From: Megascapheus bottae
Taxonomy: Eukaryota; Chordata; Mammalia; Rodentia; Geomyidae
Length of the DNA stretch: 64,000 bases
Direction: 5' to 3'
NCBI GenBank assembly: GCA_024803745.1
Contig: JANJXV010001757.1
Span: 1 to 64,000 of the forward strand
How positions within the stretch are numbered: position 1 is the stretch's first letter; every line of letters starts with the position of its first letter. The notes under the pieces were generated by a model. That model ran no database searches, had not been told where the DNA came from, and saw only the letters and a list, made by a program, of their open reading frames with translations. The translations under genes and the position numbers were made by a program. This document shows, one piece after another, positions 27,207 to 40,860 of this stretch.

Positions 27207-30200
27207 CCACCATTGTTTGACTTCACACACCTATATTGTTGGACTTCACACACCTCCATTCCATGACTTCACACATCTCCATTTTATGAGTTCACACACC
27301 TCCATTTTGACTTCACACACCTCCATTCTATGACTTCACACACCTTCATTCTACTTCAGAAACCTCCATTCTGTGACTTCACACACCTCCATTCTGAGTT
27401 CACACACCTCAATTCCGTGACTTCACACACCTCAATTCTCACTTCACACACCTCCATTCTATGACTTCACACAATTCCATTCTATGACTTCACACACCTC
27501 CATTCTTTGACTTCACACACCTCCATTGTGAGTTCACACACCTCCATTCTGTGACTTCACACACCTCCATTCTGTGACTTCACACACCTCCATTCTGTGA
27601 CTTCACACACCTCCATTCTATGATTTCTCACACCTCCATTATATTAATTCACACACCTCCATTCTGTGACTTCACACAACTCCATTCTATGACTTCACAC
27701 ACCTCCATTCTGTGACTTCACACACCTCCATTCTGAGTTCACAAACCTCCATTCTGTGACTTAACACACCTTCATTCTGTGACTTCACACACCTCCATTC
27801 TATGAGTTCACACACCTCCATTCTATGACTTCACACACCTCCAGTCTTTGACTTCACACCCCTCCATTCTGTGACTTCACACACCTCCATTCTATAACTT
27901 CAAACACCTCCATTGTGACTTCCAACACCTCCAATCTGAGTTCACACACCTCCGTTCTGACTTCACACACTTCCATTCTATGACTTCACACACCTCCGTT
28001 CTGTGACTTCACACACCTGAATTCTGTGACTTCACACTCCTCCATTATGACTTCACACACCTCCATTCTATGACTTCACACACCTCCATTCTATGACTTC
28101 ACACACCTAGATTCTGTGACTTCACACACCTCCATTCTGAGTTCACACACCTCCACTCTGTGACTTAACACACCTACAATCTGTGACTTCACACACCTCC
28201 ATTCTGAGTCCACAAACCTCCATTTTGTGACTTCACACACCTCCATTCTGACTTCACACAGCTCCATTCTATTACTTAACACACCTTCATTCTTACTTAA
28301 CAAACATCCATTCTATGACTTCACACACCTCCATTATATGACTTCACACACCTCCATTCTATGACTTCACACACCTCCATTCTGTGACTTCACACACCTC
28401 AATTCTGTGACTTGACACACCTCCATTATGACTTCACAGACATCCATTCTATGACTTCACACACCTCCATTCTATCCCTTCACACACCTCCATTCTGTGA
28501 CTTCACACACCTCCATTCTGAGTTCACTCACCTCCATTCTGTGACTTCACACACCTCCAATCTGACTTGTCACAGCTCCATTCTATGACTTCACACACCT
28601 GCATTCTGTGACTTCACACACCTCCATTATATGACTTCACACACCTCCATTCTGTGACTTCACACACCTCCATTATATGACTTCACACACCTCCATTCTA
28701 TGACTTCACACACCTTCATTCTACTTCAGAAACCTCCATTCTGTGACTTCACACACCTCCATTCTGAGTTCACACACCTCAATTCCGTGACTTCACACAC
28801 CTCAATTCTCACTTCACACACCTCCATTCTATGACTTCACACACCTCCATTCTATGACTTCACACACCTCCTTTTGAGTTGACACACCTCCATTCTATGA
28901 CTTCAAACACCTCCAATCTGACTTCACACACCTCCATTCTATGACTTCACACACCTCCATTCTCTGACTTCAAAAACCTCCATTCTATGACTTCACACAC
29001 CTCCATTGTGACTTCACACACCATCATTCTATGAGTTCATACACCGCCATTCTGACTTCACTCACCTCCATTCTATGACTTCACACAGCTCCATTCTGAC
29101 TTCACACAGCGCCATTCTATGACTTCGCACACATCTATTCTGACTTCACACACCTCCATTCTGTGACTTCACACACCTCCATTCTATGACTTCACAGACA
29201 TCCATTCTATGACTTCACACACCCCCATTGTGTGACTTCACACACCTCCATTCTATGACTTCACACACATCCATTCTGTGACTTGACACACCTCCATTCT
29301 GAGTTCACACACTTCCATTTTGTGATTTCACACACCTCCATTCTCTGACTTCACACACCTCCATTCTATGACTTCACACACCTAAATTCTATGACTTCAC
29401 ACACCTCCATTCTATGACTTCACACACCTCCATTCTGTGACTTCACACAACTCCATTCTATGATTTCACACACCTCCATTCTGTGACTTCACACACCTCC
29501 ATTCTATGACTTCACACACCTCCATTCTATGACTTCGCACACCTGCATTGTGACTTCACGCACCTCAATTCTATGAGTTCACACACCTCGATTCTGACTT
29601 CACACACCTCCATTCTATGACTTCACAAACCTCCATTCCGACTTCACACACCTCCATTCTATGACTTCACACAACTCCATCTGACTTCACACACCTCCAT
29701 TCCATGACTTCACACACCTCCATTCTATGACTTCACACACCTCCATTCTTTGACTGCATGCACCTCCATTCTATGAGTTCACACACCTCCATTCTGTGAC
29801 TTCACACAGCTTTATTTTTTGACTTCACACACCTCCATTCTTTGACTTCACACACCTCCATTCCATGACTTCACACATCTCCATTCTATGAGTTCACACA
29901 CCTCCATTCTATGATTCACACACCTCCATTTTGACTTCACACACCTCCATTCTTTGACTTCATACACCTTCATTCTCACTTCAGAAACATCCATTCTATG
30001 ACTTCAGGCACCTCCATTCTATGACTTCACAAACCTACGTTCTGTGACCACACACCTCCATTCTATGATTTCACACTCTTCCATTCTATGAATTCACACA
30101 CCTCCATTCTACGACTTCACACACCTCATTTCTGAGTTGACACACCTCCATTCTGTGATTTCACACACCTCCAATTTGACTTCACACACCCCAATTCTAT

Positions 30201-30590
30201 GACTTCACACACCCCCATTGTGACTTCATACACTCCATTCTATGAGTTCACACACCTCCATTCTAACTTCACACACCTCCATTCTATGGCTTCACACAGC
30301 TGCATTCTGATTTCAGACACCTCCATTTGTGACTTCACACACCACAATTTTGACTTCAAACACCTTCATTCTGTGAATTCACACAACTCCATTCTGTGAC
30401 TTCACACACCTCCATTTTGACTTCACACAGTTCTATTCTTTGACTTCACACACTTGCATTCTGTGACTTCACACCCCACCATTGTTTGACTTCACAACCT
30501 ATATTCTTGGACTTCACACACCTCCATTCCATGACTTCACACATCTCCATTTTATGAGTTCACACACCTCCATTTTGACTTCACACACCT
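24100..30590. repeat. 6.49-kb duplication, copy 1
   Basis: The segment from the CCCCCATTGTGTGAC unit (24,122) to about 30,590 recurs downstream at a constant offset of 6,489-6,490 bp. The one-base change comes from the CACACTCC deletion near 24,485. It joins one full B HOR of the CAGCTGCATTCTGAC type (near 27,030) and one of the CAGCTGCATTCTGATTTC type (near 30,300). The junction lies inside one unit near 30,583-30,610, where a TTTTGAC neighbourhood switches abruptly to the CCCCCATTGTGTG neighbourhood. Confidence 0.9.
27207..30475. repeat. Region B HOR (3,269 bp)
   Basis: Carries CCAGTCTTTGAC (near 27,842), CTACAATCTG (near 28,173), GACTTGTCACAGC (near 28,565), TATGATTCACAC (near 29,910) and GCATTCTGATTTCAG (near 30,301). 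Compared with 33,697-36,898 it retains a 67-bp segment after CACCACAATTTTGAC that the later copies have lost, and keeps TATGGC where they have TAGGGC. It therefore represents the ancestral state of that HOR type. Confidence 0.85.
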
Positions 30591-33500
30591 CCATTCTATG
30601 ACTTCACACACCCCCATTGTGTGACTTCACACACCTCCATTTTGTGATTTCACACAACTCCATTCTCTGACTTCACACACCTCCATTCTATGACTTCAAA
30701 CACCTAAATTCTATGACTTCTCACACCTCCATTCTATGACTTCACACACCACCATTCTGTGACTTCACACACCTCCATTCTATGACTTCACACACCTCCA
30801 TTCTGTGACTTCACACACCTCCATTCTATGACTTCACACACCTCCATTCTATGACTTCACACAAGTAGATTCTGTGACTTCACACACCTCCATTCTGAGT
30901 TCACACACCTCCACTCTGTGACTTAACACACCTCCATTCTGTGACTTCACACACCTCCATTCTGAGTTCACACACCTCCATTCTGTGACTTCACACACCT
31001 CCATTCTGACTTCACACACCTCCATTCTATGACTTAATACATCTTCATTCTTACTTAACAAACATCCATTCTATGACTTCACACACCTCCATTCTATGAC
31101 TTCACACACCTCCATTCTATGACTTCACACACCTCCATTCTGTGACTTCACACACCTCAATTCTGTGACTTCACACACCTCTATTATGATTTCACACACA
31201 TCCATTCTATGACTTCACACACATCCATTCTATCACTTCACACACCTCCATTCTGTGACTTCACACACCTCCATTCTGAGTTCACACACCTCCATTCTGT
31301 GACTTCACACACCTCCATTCTATGATTTCACACACCTCCAATCTGTGACTTCACACACCTACATTGTGACTTCACAGACCTCCATTCTATGAGTACACAA
31401 ATGCATTGTGAATTCACACACCTCCATTCTATGACTTCACACACCTCCATTTTGCCTTCACACCCCTCCATTCTGACTTCACACACCTCAATTCTGTGAC
31501 TTCACACACCTCCATTCCATGAGTTCACACACCTCCATTCTATGAGTTCACACACCACCATTTTGACTTCACAAACCTCCATTCTATGACTTCACACACC
31601 TTCATTCTTACTTCAGAAACATCCATTCTATGACTTCACACACCTCCATTCTGTGACTTCACACACCTCCATTCTGAGTTCACACACCCCATTCTGTGAC
31701 TTCACACACCTTCAATCTGTGACTTGACAAACCTCCATTCTATTACTTCACACACCTCCATTCTATGACTTCACAAACCTCCAATATATGACTTCCCACA
31801 CCTCCATTCTGTGACTTCACACACCTCCATTCTATGACTTCACACACCTCCATTCTGTGACTTCACACACCTGCATTGTGACTTCACAGACCTCCATTCT
31901 ATGAGTTCACACAAATGCATTGTGAATTCACACACCTCTATTCTATGACTTCACACACCTCCATTCTGACTTCACACACCTCCATTCTGACTTCACACAC
32001 CTCAATTCTGTGACTTCACACACCTCCATTCTATGATTTCACATACATCCATTCTATGACTTCACACACCTACATTCTATGACTTCACACACCTGCTTTT
32101 GAGTTGACACACCTCCATTCTATGACTTCACACACCTCCAATATGACTTCACACACCTAAATTCTATGACTTCACACACCTCCATTCTGTGACTTCAAAA
32201 ACCTCCATTCTATGACTTCACACACCTCCATTGTGACTTCACACACCATCATTCTATGAGTTCACACACCGCCATTCTGACTTCACACAGCTCCATTCTA
32301 TGACTTCGCACACATCTCTTCTGACTTCACACACCTCCATTGTGACTTCACTCACCTCCATTCTATGACTTCACACAGCTCCATTCTGACTTCACACAGC
32401 TCCTTTCTATGACTTCGCACACATCTATTCTGACTTCACACACCTCCATTCTGTGACTTCACACACCTCCATTCTATGACTTCGCACACCTCCATTCTAT
32501 GACTTCACACACCCCCATTGTGTGACTTCACACACCTCCATTTTGTGATTTCACACACCTCCATTCTCTGACTTCACACACCTCCATTCTATGACTTCAC
32601 ACACCTAAATTCTATGACTTCACACACCTCCATTCTATGACTTCACACACCACCATTCTGTGACTTCACACACCTCCATTCTATGACTTCACACACCTCC
32701 ATTCTGTGACTTCACACACCTCCATTCTATGACTAAAAACACCTCCATTCTGACTTCACACACATCCATTCTATGACTTCACACAAATCCATCTGACTTC
32801 ACACACCTCCATTCCATGACTTCACACACCTCCTTTCGATGACTGCACAAACCTCCATTCTTTGACTGCATGCACCTCCATTCTATGAGTTCACACACCT
32901 TCATTCTGTGACTTCACACACCTTTATTGTTTGACTTCACACACCTCCATTCCTTGACTTCACACACCTCCATTCCATGACTTCACACACCTCCCTTCAA
33001 TGAGTTCACACACCTCCATTCTATGAGTTCACACACCTCCATTTTGACTTCACACACCTCCAATCTTTGACTTCATACACCTTCGTTCTCACTTCAGAAA
33101 CATCCATTCTATGACTTCAGGCACCTCCATTCTATGACTTCACAAACCTCCGTTCTGTGACCACACACCTCCATTCTGAGTTCCCACACCTCCATTCTGT
33201 GACTTCACCCACCTCCATCCTGACTTCAGACACCTCCATTCTGACTTCACAAACCTCAATTCTTTGACTTCACACACCTCCATTCTATGATGTCACTCTC
33301 TTCCATTCTATGAATTCACACACCTCCATTCTATGACTTCACACACCTCATTTCTGAGTTGACACACCTCCATTCTTTGATTTCACACACCTCCAATTTG
33401 ACTTCACACACCCCCATTCTATGACTTCACACACCCCCATTGTGACTTCACACACTCCATTCTATGAGTTCACACACCTCCATTCTGACTTCACACACCT

Positions 33501-36500
33501 CCATTCTATGGCTTCACGCAGCTGCATTCTGACTTCAGACACCTCCATTTGTGACTTCACACACCACAATTTTGACTTCAAACACCTTCATTCTGTGACT
33601 TCACACACCTCCATTCTGTGACTTCACACACCTCCATTTTGACTTCACACACTTCCATACTTTGACTTAACACACCTGCATTCTTGACTTCACACACCAC
33701 CATTGTTTGACTTCACACACCTATATTGTTGGACTTCACACACCTCCATTCCATGACTTCACACATCTCCATTTTATGAGTTCACACACCTCCATTTTGA
33801 CTTCACACACCTCCATTCTATGACTTCACACACCTTCATTCTACTTCAGAAACCTCCATTCTGTGACTTCACACACCTCCATTCTGAGTTCACACACCTC
33901 AATTCCGTGACTTCACACACCTCAATTCTCACTTCACACACCTCCATTCTATGACTTCACACAATTCCATTCTATGACTTCACACACCTCCATTCTTTGA
34001 CTTCACACACCTCCATTGTGAGTTCACACACCTCCATTCTGTGACTTCACACACCTCCATTCTGTGACTTCACACACCTCCATTCTGTGACTTCACACAC
34101 CTCCATTCTATGATTTCTCACACCTCCATTCTATTAATTCACACACCTCCATTCTGTGACTTCACACAACTCCATTCTATGACTTCACACACCTCCATTC
34201 TGTGACTTCACACACCTCCATTCTGAGTTCACAAACCTCCATTCTGTGACTTAACGCACCTTCATTCTGTGACTTCACACACCTCCATTCTATGAGTTCA
34301 CACACCTCCATTCTATGACTTCACACACCTCCAGTCTTTGACTTCACACCCCTCCATTCTGTGACTTCACACACCTCCATTCTATAACTTCAAACACCTC
34401 CATTGTGACTTCCAACACCTCCAATCTGAGTTCACACACCTCCGTTCTGACTTCACACACTTCCATTCTATGACTTCACACACCTCCGTTCTGTGACTTC
34501 ACACACCTGAATTCTGTGACTTCACACTCCTCCATTATGACTTCACACACCTCCATTCTATGACTTCACACACCTCCATTCTATGACTTCACACACCTAG
34601 ATTCTGTGACTTCACACACCTCCATTCTGAGTTCACACACCTCCACTCTGTGACTTAACACACCTACAATCTGTGACTTCACACACCTCCATTCTGAGTT
34701 CACACACCTCCATTTTGTGACTTCACACACCTCCATTCTGACTTCACACAGCTCCATTCTATTACTTAACACACCTTCATTCTTACTTAACAAACATCCA
34801 TTCTATGACTTCACACACCTCCATTATATGACTTCACACACCTCCATTCTATGACTTCACACACCTCCATTCTGTGACTTCACACACCTCAATTCTGTGA
34901 CTTGACACACCTCCATTATGACTTCACAGACATCCATTCTATGACTTCACACACCTCCATTCTATCCCTTCACACACCTCCATTCTGTGACTTCACACAC
35001 CTCCATTCTGAGTTCACTCACCTCCATTCTGTGACTTCACACACCTCCAATCTGACTTGTCACAGCTCCATTCTATGACTTCACACACCTGCATTCTGTG
35101 ACTTCACACACCTCCATTATATGACTTCACACACCTCCATTCTGTGACTTCACACACCTCCATTATATGACTTCACACACCTCCATTCTATGACTTCACA
35201 CACCTTCATTCTACTTCAGAAACCTCCATTCTGTGACTTCACACACCTCCATTCTGAGTTCACACACCTCAATTCCGTGACTTCACACACCTCAATTCTC
35301 ACTTCACACACCTCCATTCTATGACTTCACACACCTCCATTCTATGACTTCACACACCTCCTTTTGAGTTGACACACCTCCATTCTATGACTTCAAACAC
35401 CTCCAATCTGACTTCACACACCTCCATTCTATGACTTCACACATCTCCATTCTCTGACTTCAAAAACCTCCATTCTATGACTTCACACACCTCCATTGTG
35501 ACTTCACACACCATCATTCTATGAGTTCATACACCACCATTCTGACTTCACTCACCTCCATTCTATGACTTCACACAGCTCCATTCTGACTTCACACAGC
35601 GCCATTCTATGACTTCGCACACATCTATTCTGACTTCACACACCTCCATTCTGTGACTTCACACACCTCCATTCTATGACTTCACAGACATCCATTCTAT
35701 GACTTCACACACCCCCATTGTGTGACTTCACACACCTCCATTCTATGACTTCACACACATCCATTCTGTGACTTGACACACCTCCATTCTGAGTTCACAC
35801 ACTTCCATTTTGTGATTTCACACACCTCCATTCTCTGACTTCACACACCTCCATTCTATGACTTCACACACCTAAATTCTATGACTTCACACACCTCCAT
35901 TCTATGACTTCACACACCTCCATTCTGTGACTTCACACAACTCCATTCTATGATTTCACACACCTCCATTCTGTGACTTCACACACCTCCATTCTATGAC
36001 TTCACACACCTCCATTCTATGACTTCGCACACCTGCATTGTGACTTCACGCACCTCAATTCTATGAGTTCACACACCTCGATTCTGACTTCACACACCTC
36101 CATTCTATGACTTCACAAACCTCCATTCCGACTTCACACACCTCCATTCTATGACTTCACACAACTCCATCTGACTTCACACACCTCCATTCCATGACTT
36201 CACACACCTCCATTCTATGACTTCACACACCTCCATTCTTTGACTGCATGCACCTCCATTCTATGAGTTCACACACCTCCATTCTGTGACTTCACACAGC
36301 TTTATTTTTTGACTTCACACACCTCCATTCTTTGACTTCACACACCTCCATTCCATGACTTCACACATCTCCATTCTATGAGTTCACACACCTCCATTCT
36401 ATGATTCACACACCTCCATTTTGACTTCACACACCTCCATTCTTTGACTTCATACACCTTCATTCTCACTTCAGAAACATCCATTCTATGACTTCAGGCA

Positions 36501-37010
36501 CCTCCATTCTATGACTTCACAAACCTACGTTCTGTGACCACACACCTCCATTCTATGATTTCACACTCTTCCATTCTATGAATTCACACACCTCCATTCT
36601 ACGACTTCACACACCTCATTTCTGAGTTGACACACCTCCATTCTGTGATTTCACACACCTCCAATTTGACTTCACACACCCCCATTCTATGACTTCACAC
36701 ACCCCCATTGTGACTTCATACACTCCATTCTATGAGTTCACACACCTCCATTCTAACTTCACACACCTCCATTCTAGGGCTTCACACAGCTGCATTCTGA
36801 TTTCAGACACCTCCATTTGTGACTTCACACACCACAATTTTGACTTCACACAGTTCTATTCTTTGACTTCACACACTTGCATTCTGTGACTTCACACCCC
36901 ACCATTGTTTGACTTCACAACCTATATTCTTGGACTTCACACACCTCCATTCCATGACTTCACACATCTCCATTTTATGAGTTCACACACCTCCATTTTG
37001 ACTTCACACA
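30591..37010. repeat. 6.49-kb duplication, copy 2
   Basis: Collinear with about 24,100-30,590 and nearly identical. Differences include a 67-bp deletion at about 36,845 (three units, consistent with recombination between two TTTTGACTTCA units), TAGGGC near 36,777 (TATGGC in copy 1), ACCACC for ACCGCC near 35,533, and CACATCTCC for CACACCTCC near 35,440. After 37,010 the sequence continues into ACAACTTCATTC and AGAAGAATCC, unlike copy 1. Confidence 0.9.
33697..36898. repeat. Region B HOR with 67-bp deletion (3,202 bp)
   Basis: The same HOR type as 27,207-30,475 but carrying the 67-bp loss and TAGGGC. Both private changes recur at 43,803-43,880, showing that this copy, not the older one, was the template for the 7.03-kb event. 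Confidence 0.85.
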
Positions 37011-40000
37011 CCTCCATTCTATGACTTCACACAACTTCATTCTACTTCAGAAGAATCCATTCTATGACTTCACACACCTCCTTGCTATGACTTCAGAAAC
37101 CTCCATTCTGTGACTCCACACACCTCCATTCTGAGTTCACACACCTCAATTCCGTGACTTCACACACCTCAATTCTCACTTCACACACCTCCATTCTATG
37201 ACTTCACAAAATTCCATTCTATGACTTCACACACCTCCATTCTTTGACTTCACACACCTCCATTGTGAGTTCACACACCTCCATTCTGTGACTTCACACA
37301 CCTCCATTCTGTGACTTCACACACCTCCATTCTGTGACTTCACACACCTCCATTCTATGATTTCTCACACCTCCATTCTATTAATTCACACACCTTCATT
37401 CTGTGACTTCACACAACTCCATTCTATGACTTCCCACACCTCCATTCTGTGACTTCACACACCTCCATTCTGAGTTCACAAACCTCCATTCTGTGACTTA
37501 ACGCACCTTCATTCTGTTACTTCACACACCTCCATTCTATGAGTTCACACACCTCCATTCTATGACTTCACACACCTCCAGTCTTTGACTTCACACCCCT
37601 CCATTCTGTGACTTCACAAACCTCCATTCTATAACTTCAAAGACCTCCATTGTGACTTCCAACACCTCCAATCTGAGTTCACACACCTCCGTTCTGACTT
37701 CACACACTTCCATTCTATGACTTCACACACCTCCGTTCTGTGACTTCACACACCTGAATTCTGTGACTTCACACTCCTCCATTATGACTTCACACACCTC
37801 CATTCTATGACTTCACACACCTAGATTCTGTGACTTCACACACCTCCATTCTGAGTTCACACACCTCCACTCTGTGACTTAACACACCTCCAATCTGTGA
37901 CTTCACACACCTCCATTCTGAGTTCACACACCTCCATGCTGTGACTTCACACACCTCCATTCTGACTTCACACAGCTCCATTCTATTACTTAACACACCT
38001 TCATTCTTACTTAACAAACATCCATTCTATGACTTCACACACCTCCATTCTATGATTTCACACACCTACATTCTGTGACTTCACACACCTCAATTCTGTG
38101 ACTTCACACACCTCCATTATGACTTCACAGACATCCATTCTATGACTTCACACACCTCCATTCTATCCCTTCACACACCTCCATTCTGTGACTTCACCCA
38201 CCTCCATTCTGAGTTCACTCACCTCCATTCGATGACTTCACACAACTCCATTCTTTGACTGCATGCACCTCCATTCTATGAGATCACACAGCTCCATTCT
38301 GTGACTTCACACACCTTTATTGTTTGACTTCACACACCTCCATTCTTTGACTTCACACACCTCCATTCCATGACTTCACACACCTCCATTCAATGAGTTC
38401 ACACACCTCCATTCTATGAGTTCACACACCTCCATTTTGACTTCACACACCTCCATTCTTTGACTTCATACACCTTCGTTCTCACTTCAAAAACATCCAT
38501 TCTATGACTTCAGGCACCTCCATTCTGTGACTTCACAAACGTCCGTTCTGTGACCACACACCTCCATTCTGAGTTCCCACACCTCCATTCTGTGACTTCA
38601 CCCACCTCCATCCTGACTTCACACACCTCCATTCTGACTTCACAAACCTCAATTCTTTGGGTTCACACACCTCCATTCTATGATTTCACACACTTCCGTT
38701 CTATGAATTCACACACCTCCATTCTATGACTTCAAACACCTCATTTCTGAGTTGACACACCTCCATTCTGTGATTTCACACACCTCCAATTTGACTTCAC
38801 ACACCCCCATTCTATGACTTCACACACCCCCATTGTGACTTCACACACTCCATTCTATGATTTCACACATCTCCATTCTGTGACTTCACACACCTCCATT
38901 CTGAGTTCACACACCCCCATTCTGTGACTTCACACACCTTCAATCTGTGACTTGACACACCTCCATTCTATTACTTCACACACCTCCATTCTATGACTTC
39001 ACACATCTCCATTCTATGACTTCACACACCTGCTTTTGAGTTGACACACCTCCATTCTATGACTTCACACACCTCCAATGTGACTTCAAACACCTCCATT
39101 CTATGACTTCACACACCTCCATTCTGTGACTTCAAAAACCTCCATTCTATGACTTCACACACCTCCATTGTGACTTCACATACCATCATTCTATGAGTTC
39201 ACACTCCGCCATTCTGACTTCACACAGCTCCATTCTATGACTTCGCAAACATCTATTCTGACTTCACACACCTCCATTGTGACTTCACTCACCTCCATTC
39301 TATGACTTCACACAGCTCCATTCTGACTTCACACAGCTCCATTCTATGACTTCGCACACATCTATTCTGACTTCACACACCTCCATTCTGTGACTTCACA
39401 CACCTCCATTCTATGACTTCGCACACCTCCATTCTTTGACTTCACACACCCCCATTGTGTGACTTCACACACCTCCATTTTGTGATTTCACACACCTCCA
39501 TTCTCTGACTTCACACACCTCCATTCTATGACTTCACACACCTAAATTCTATGACTTCACACACCTCCATTCTATGACTTCACACACCACCATTCTGTGA
39601 CTTCACACACCTCCATTCTATGACTTCACACACCTCCATTCTGTTACTTCACACACCTCCATTCTATGACTAAAACCACCTCCATTCTGACTTCACACAC
39701 CTCCATTCTATGACTTCACACAACTCCATCTGACTTCACACACCTCCATTCCATGACTTCACACACCTCCATTCGATGAATTCACACACCTCCATTCTTT
39801 GACTGCATGCACCTCCATTCTATGACTTCACACACCTCCATTCTGTGACTTCACACACCTTTATTGTTTGACTTCACATACCTCCATTCTTTGACTTCAC
39901 ACACCTCCATTCCATGACTTCACACACCTCCATTCAATGAGTTCACACACCTTCATTCTATGAGTTCACACACCTCCATTTTGACTTCACACACCTCCAT

Positions 40001-40566
40001 TCTTTGACTTCATACACCTTCGTTCTCACTTCAGAAACATCCATTCTATGACTTCAGGCACCTCCATTCTATGACTTCACAAACCTCCGTTCTGTGACCA
40101 CACACCTCCATTCTGAGTTCCCACACCTCCATTCTGTGATTTCACCCACCTCCATCCTGACTTCCCACACCTCCATTCTAACTTCACAAACTTCAATTTT
40201 TTGAGTTCACACACCTCCATTCTATGATTTCACACTCTTCCGTTCTATGAATTCACACACCTCCATTCTATGACTTCACACACCTCATTTCTGAGTTGAC
40301 ACACCTCCATTCTGTGAATTCACACACCTCCAATTTGACTTCACACACCCCCATTCTATGACTTCACACACTCCCATTGTGACTTCACACACTCCATTCT
40401 ATGAGTTCACACACCTCCATTCTGACTTCACACACCTCCATTCTATGGCTTCACACAGCTGCATTCTGACTTCAGACACCTCCATTTGTGACTTCACACA
40501 CCACAATTTTGACTTCAAACACCTTCATTCTGTGACTTAAAACACCTGCATTCTTGACTTCACACA
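36899..40566. repeat. Region B HOR (3,668 bp), composite
   Basis: Contains AGAAGAATCC (near 37,050), CTTGCTATGAC (near 37,082), GATCACACAGC (near 38,282) and two GACTGCATGC markers (38,258 and 39,802), 1,544 bp apart. The doubled marker means this interval fuses parts of two HORs, with the earlier one truncated. An identical composite is at 43,927-47,594. Confidence 0.85.
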
Positions 40567-40848
40567 CCACCATTGTTTGTCTTCACACACCTATATTGTT
40601 GGACTTCACACACCTCCATTCCATGACTTCACACATCTCCATTTTATGAGTTCACACACCTCCATTTTGACTTCACACACTTTCATTCTTTGACTTAAAA
40701 CACCTGCATTCTTGACTTCACACACCACCATTGTTTGTCTTCACACACCTATATTGTTGGACTTCACACATCTCCATTCCATGACTTCACACATCTCCAT
40801 TTTATGAGTTCACACACCTCCATTTTGACTTCACACACCTCCATTCTA
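40533..40848. repeat. 158-bp local tandem doublet
   Basis: The run from TGACTTAAAACACC through CCACCATTGTTTG, TATATTGTTGGAC, CATCTCC and TTTTATGAG occurs twice in succession, starting at 40,533 and 40,691. The two copies differ by a few substitutions. The 7.03-kb copy at 47,561 has the same doublet with a 150-bp spacing because of small deletions. Confidence 0.85.
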
Positions 40849-40860
40849 TGACTTCACACA

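Larger units (their letters stand above)
33830..40860. repeat. 7.03-kb duplication, copy 1
   Basis: From the ACTTCAGAAACC unit (33,843) onward the sequence recurs at a fixed offset of 7,028 bp (40,871), through GACTGCATGC at 36,243 and 43,271 and CCACCATTG at 36,899 and 43,927. It consists of two HORs, including one with an unusual order at about 38,200-38,300, where CGATGACTTC and GACTGCATGC recur soon after the CTATCCC unit. Only isolated substitutions separate the copies, so this is among the youngest events visible. Confidence 0.9.
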
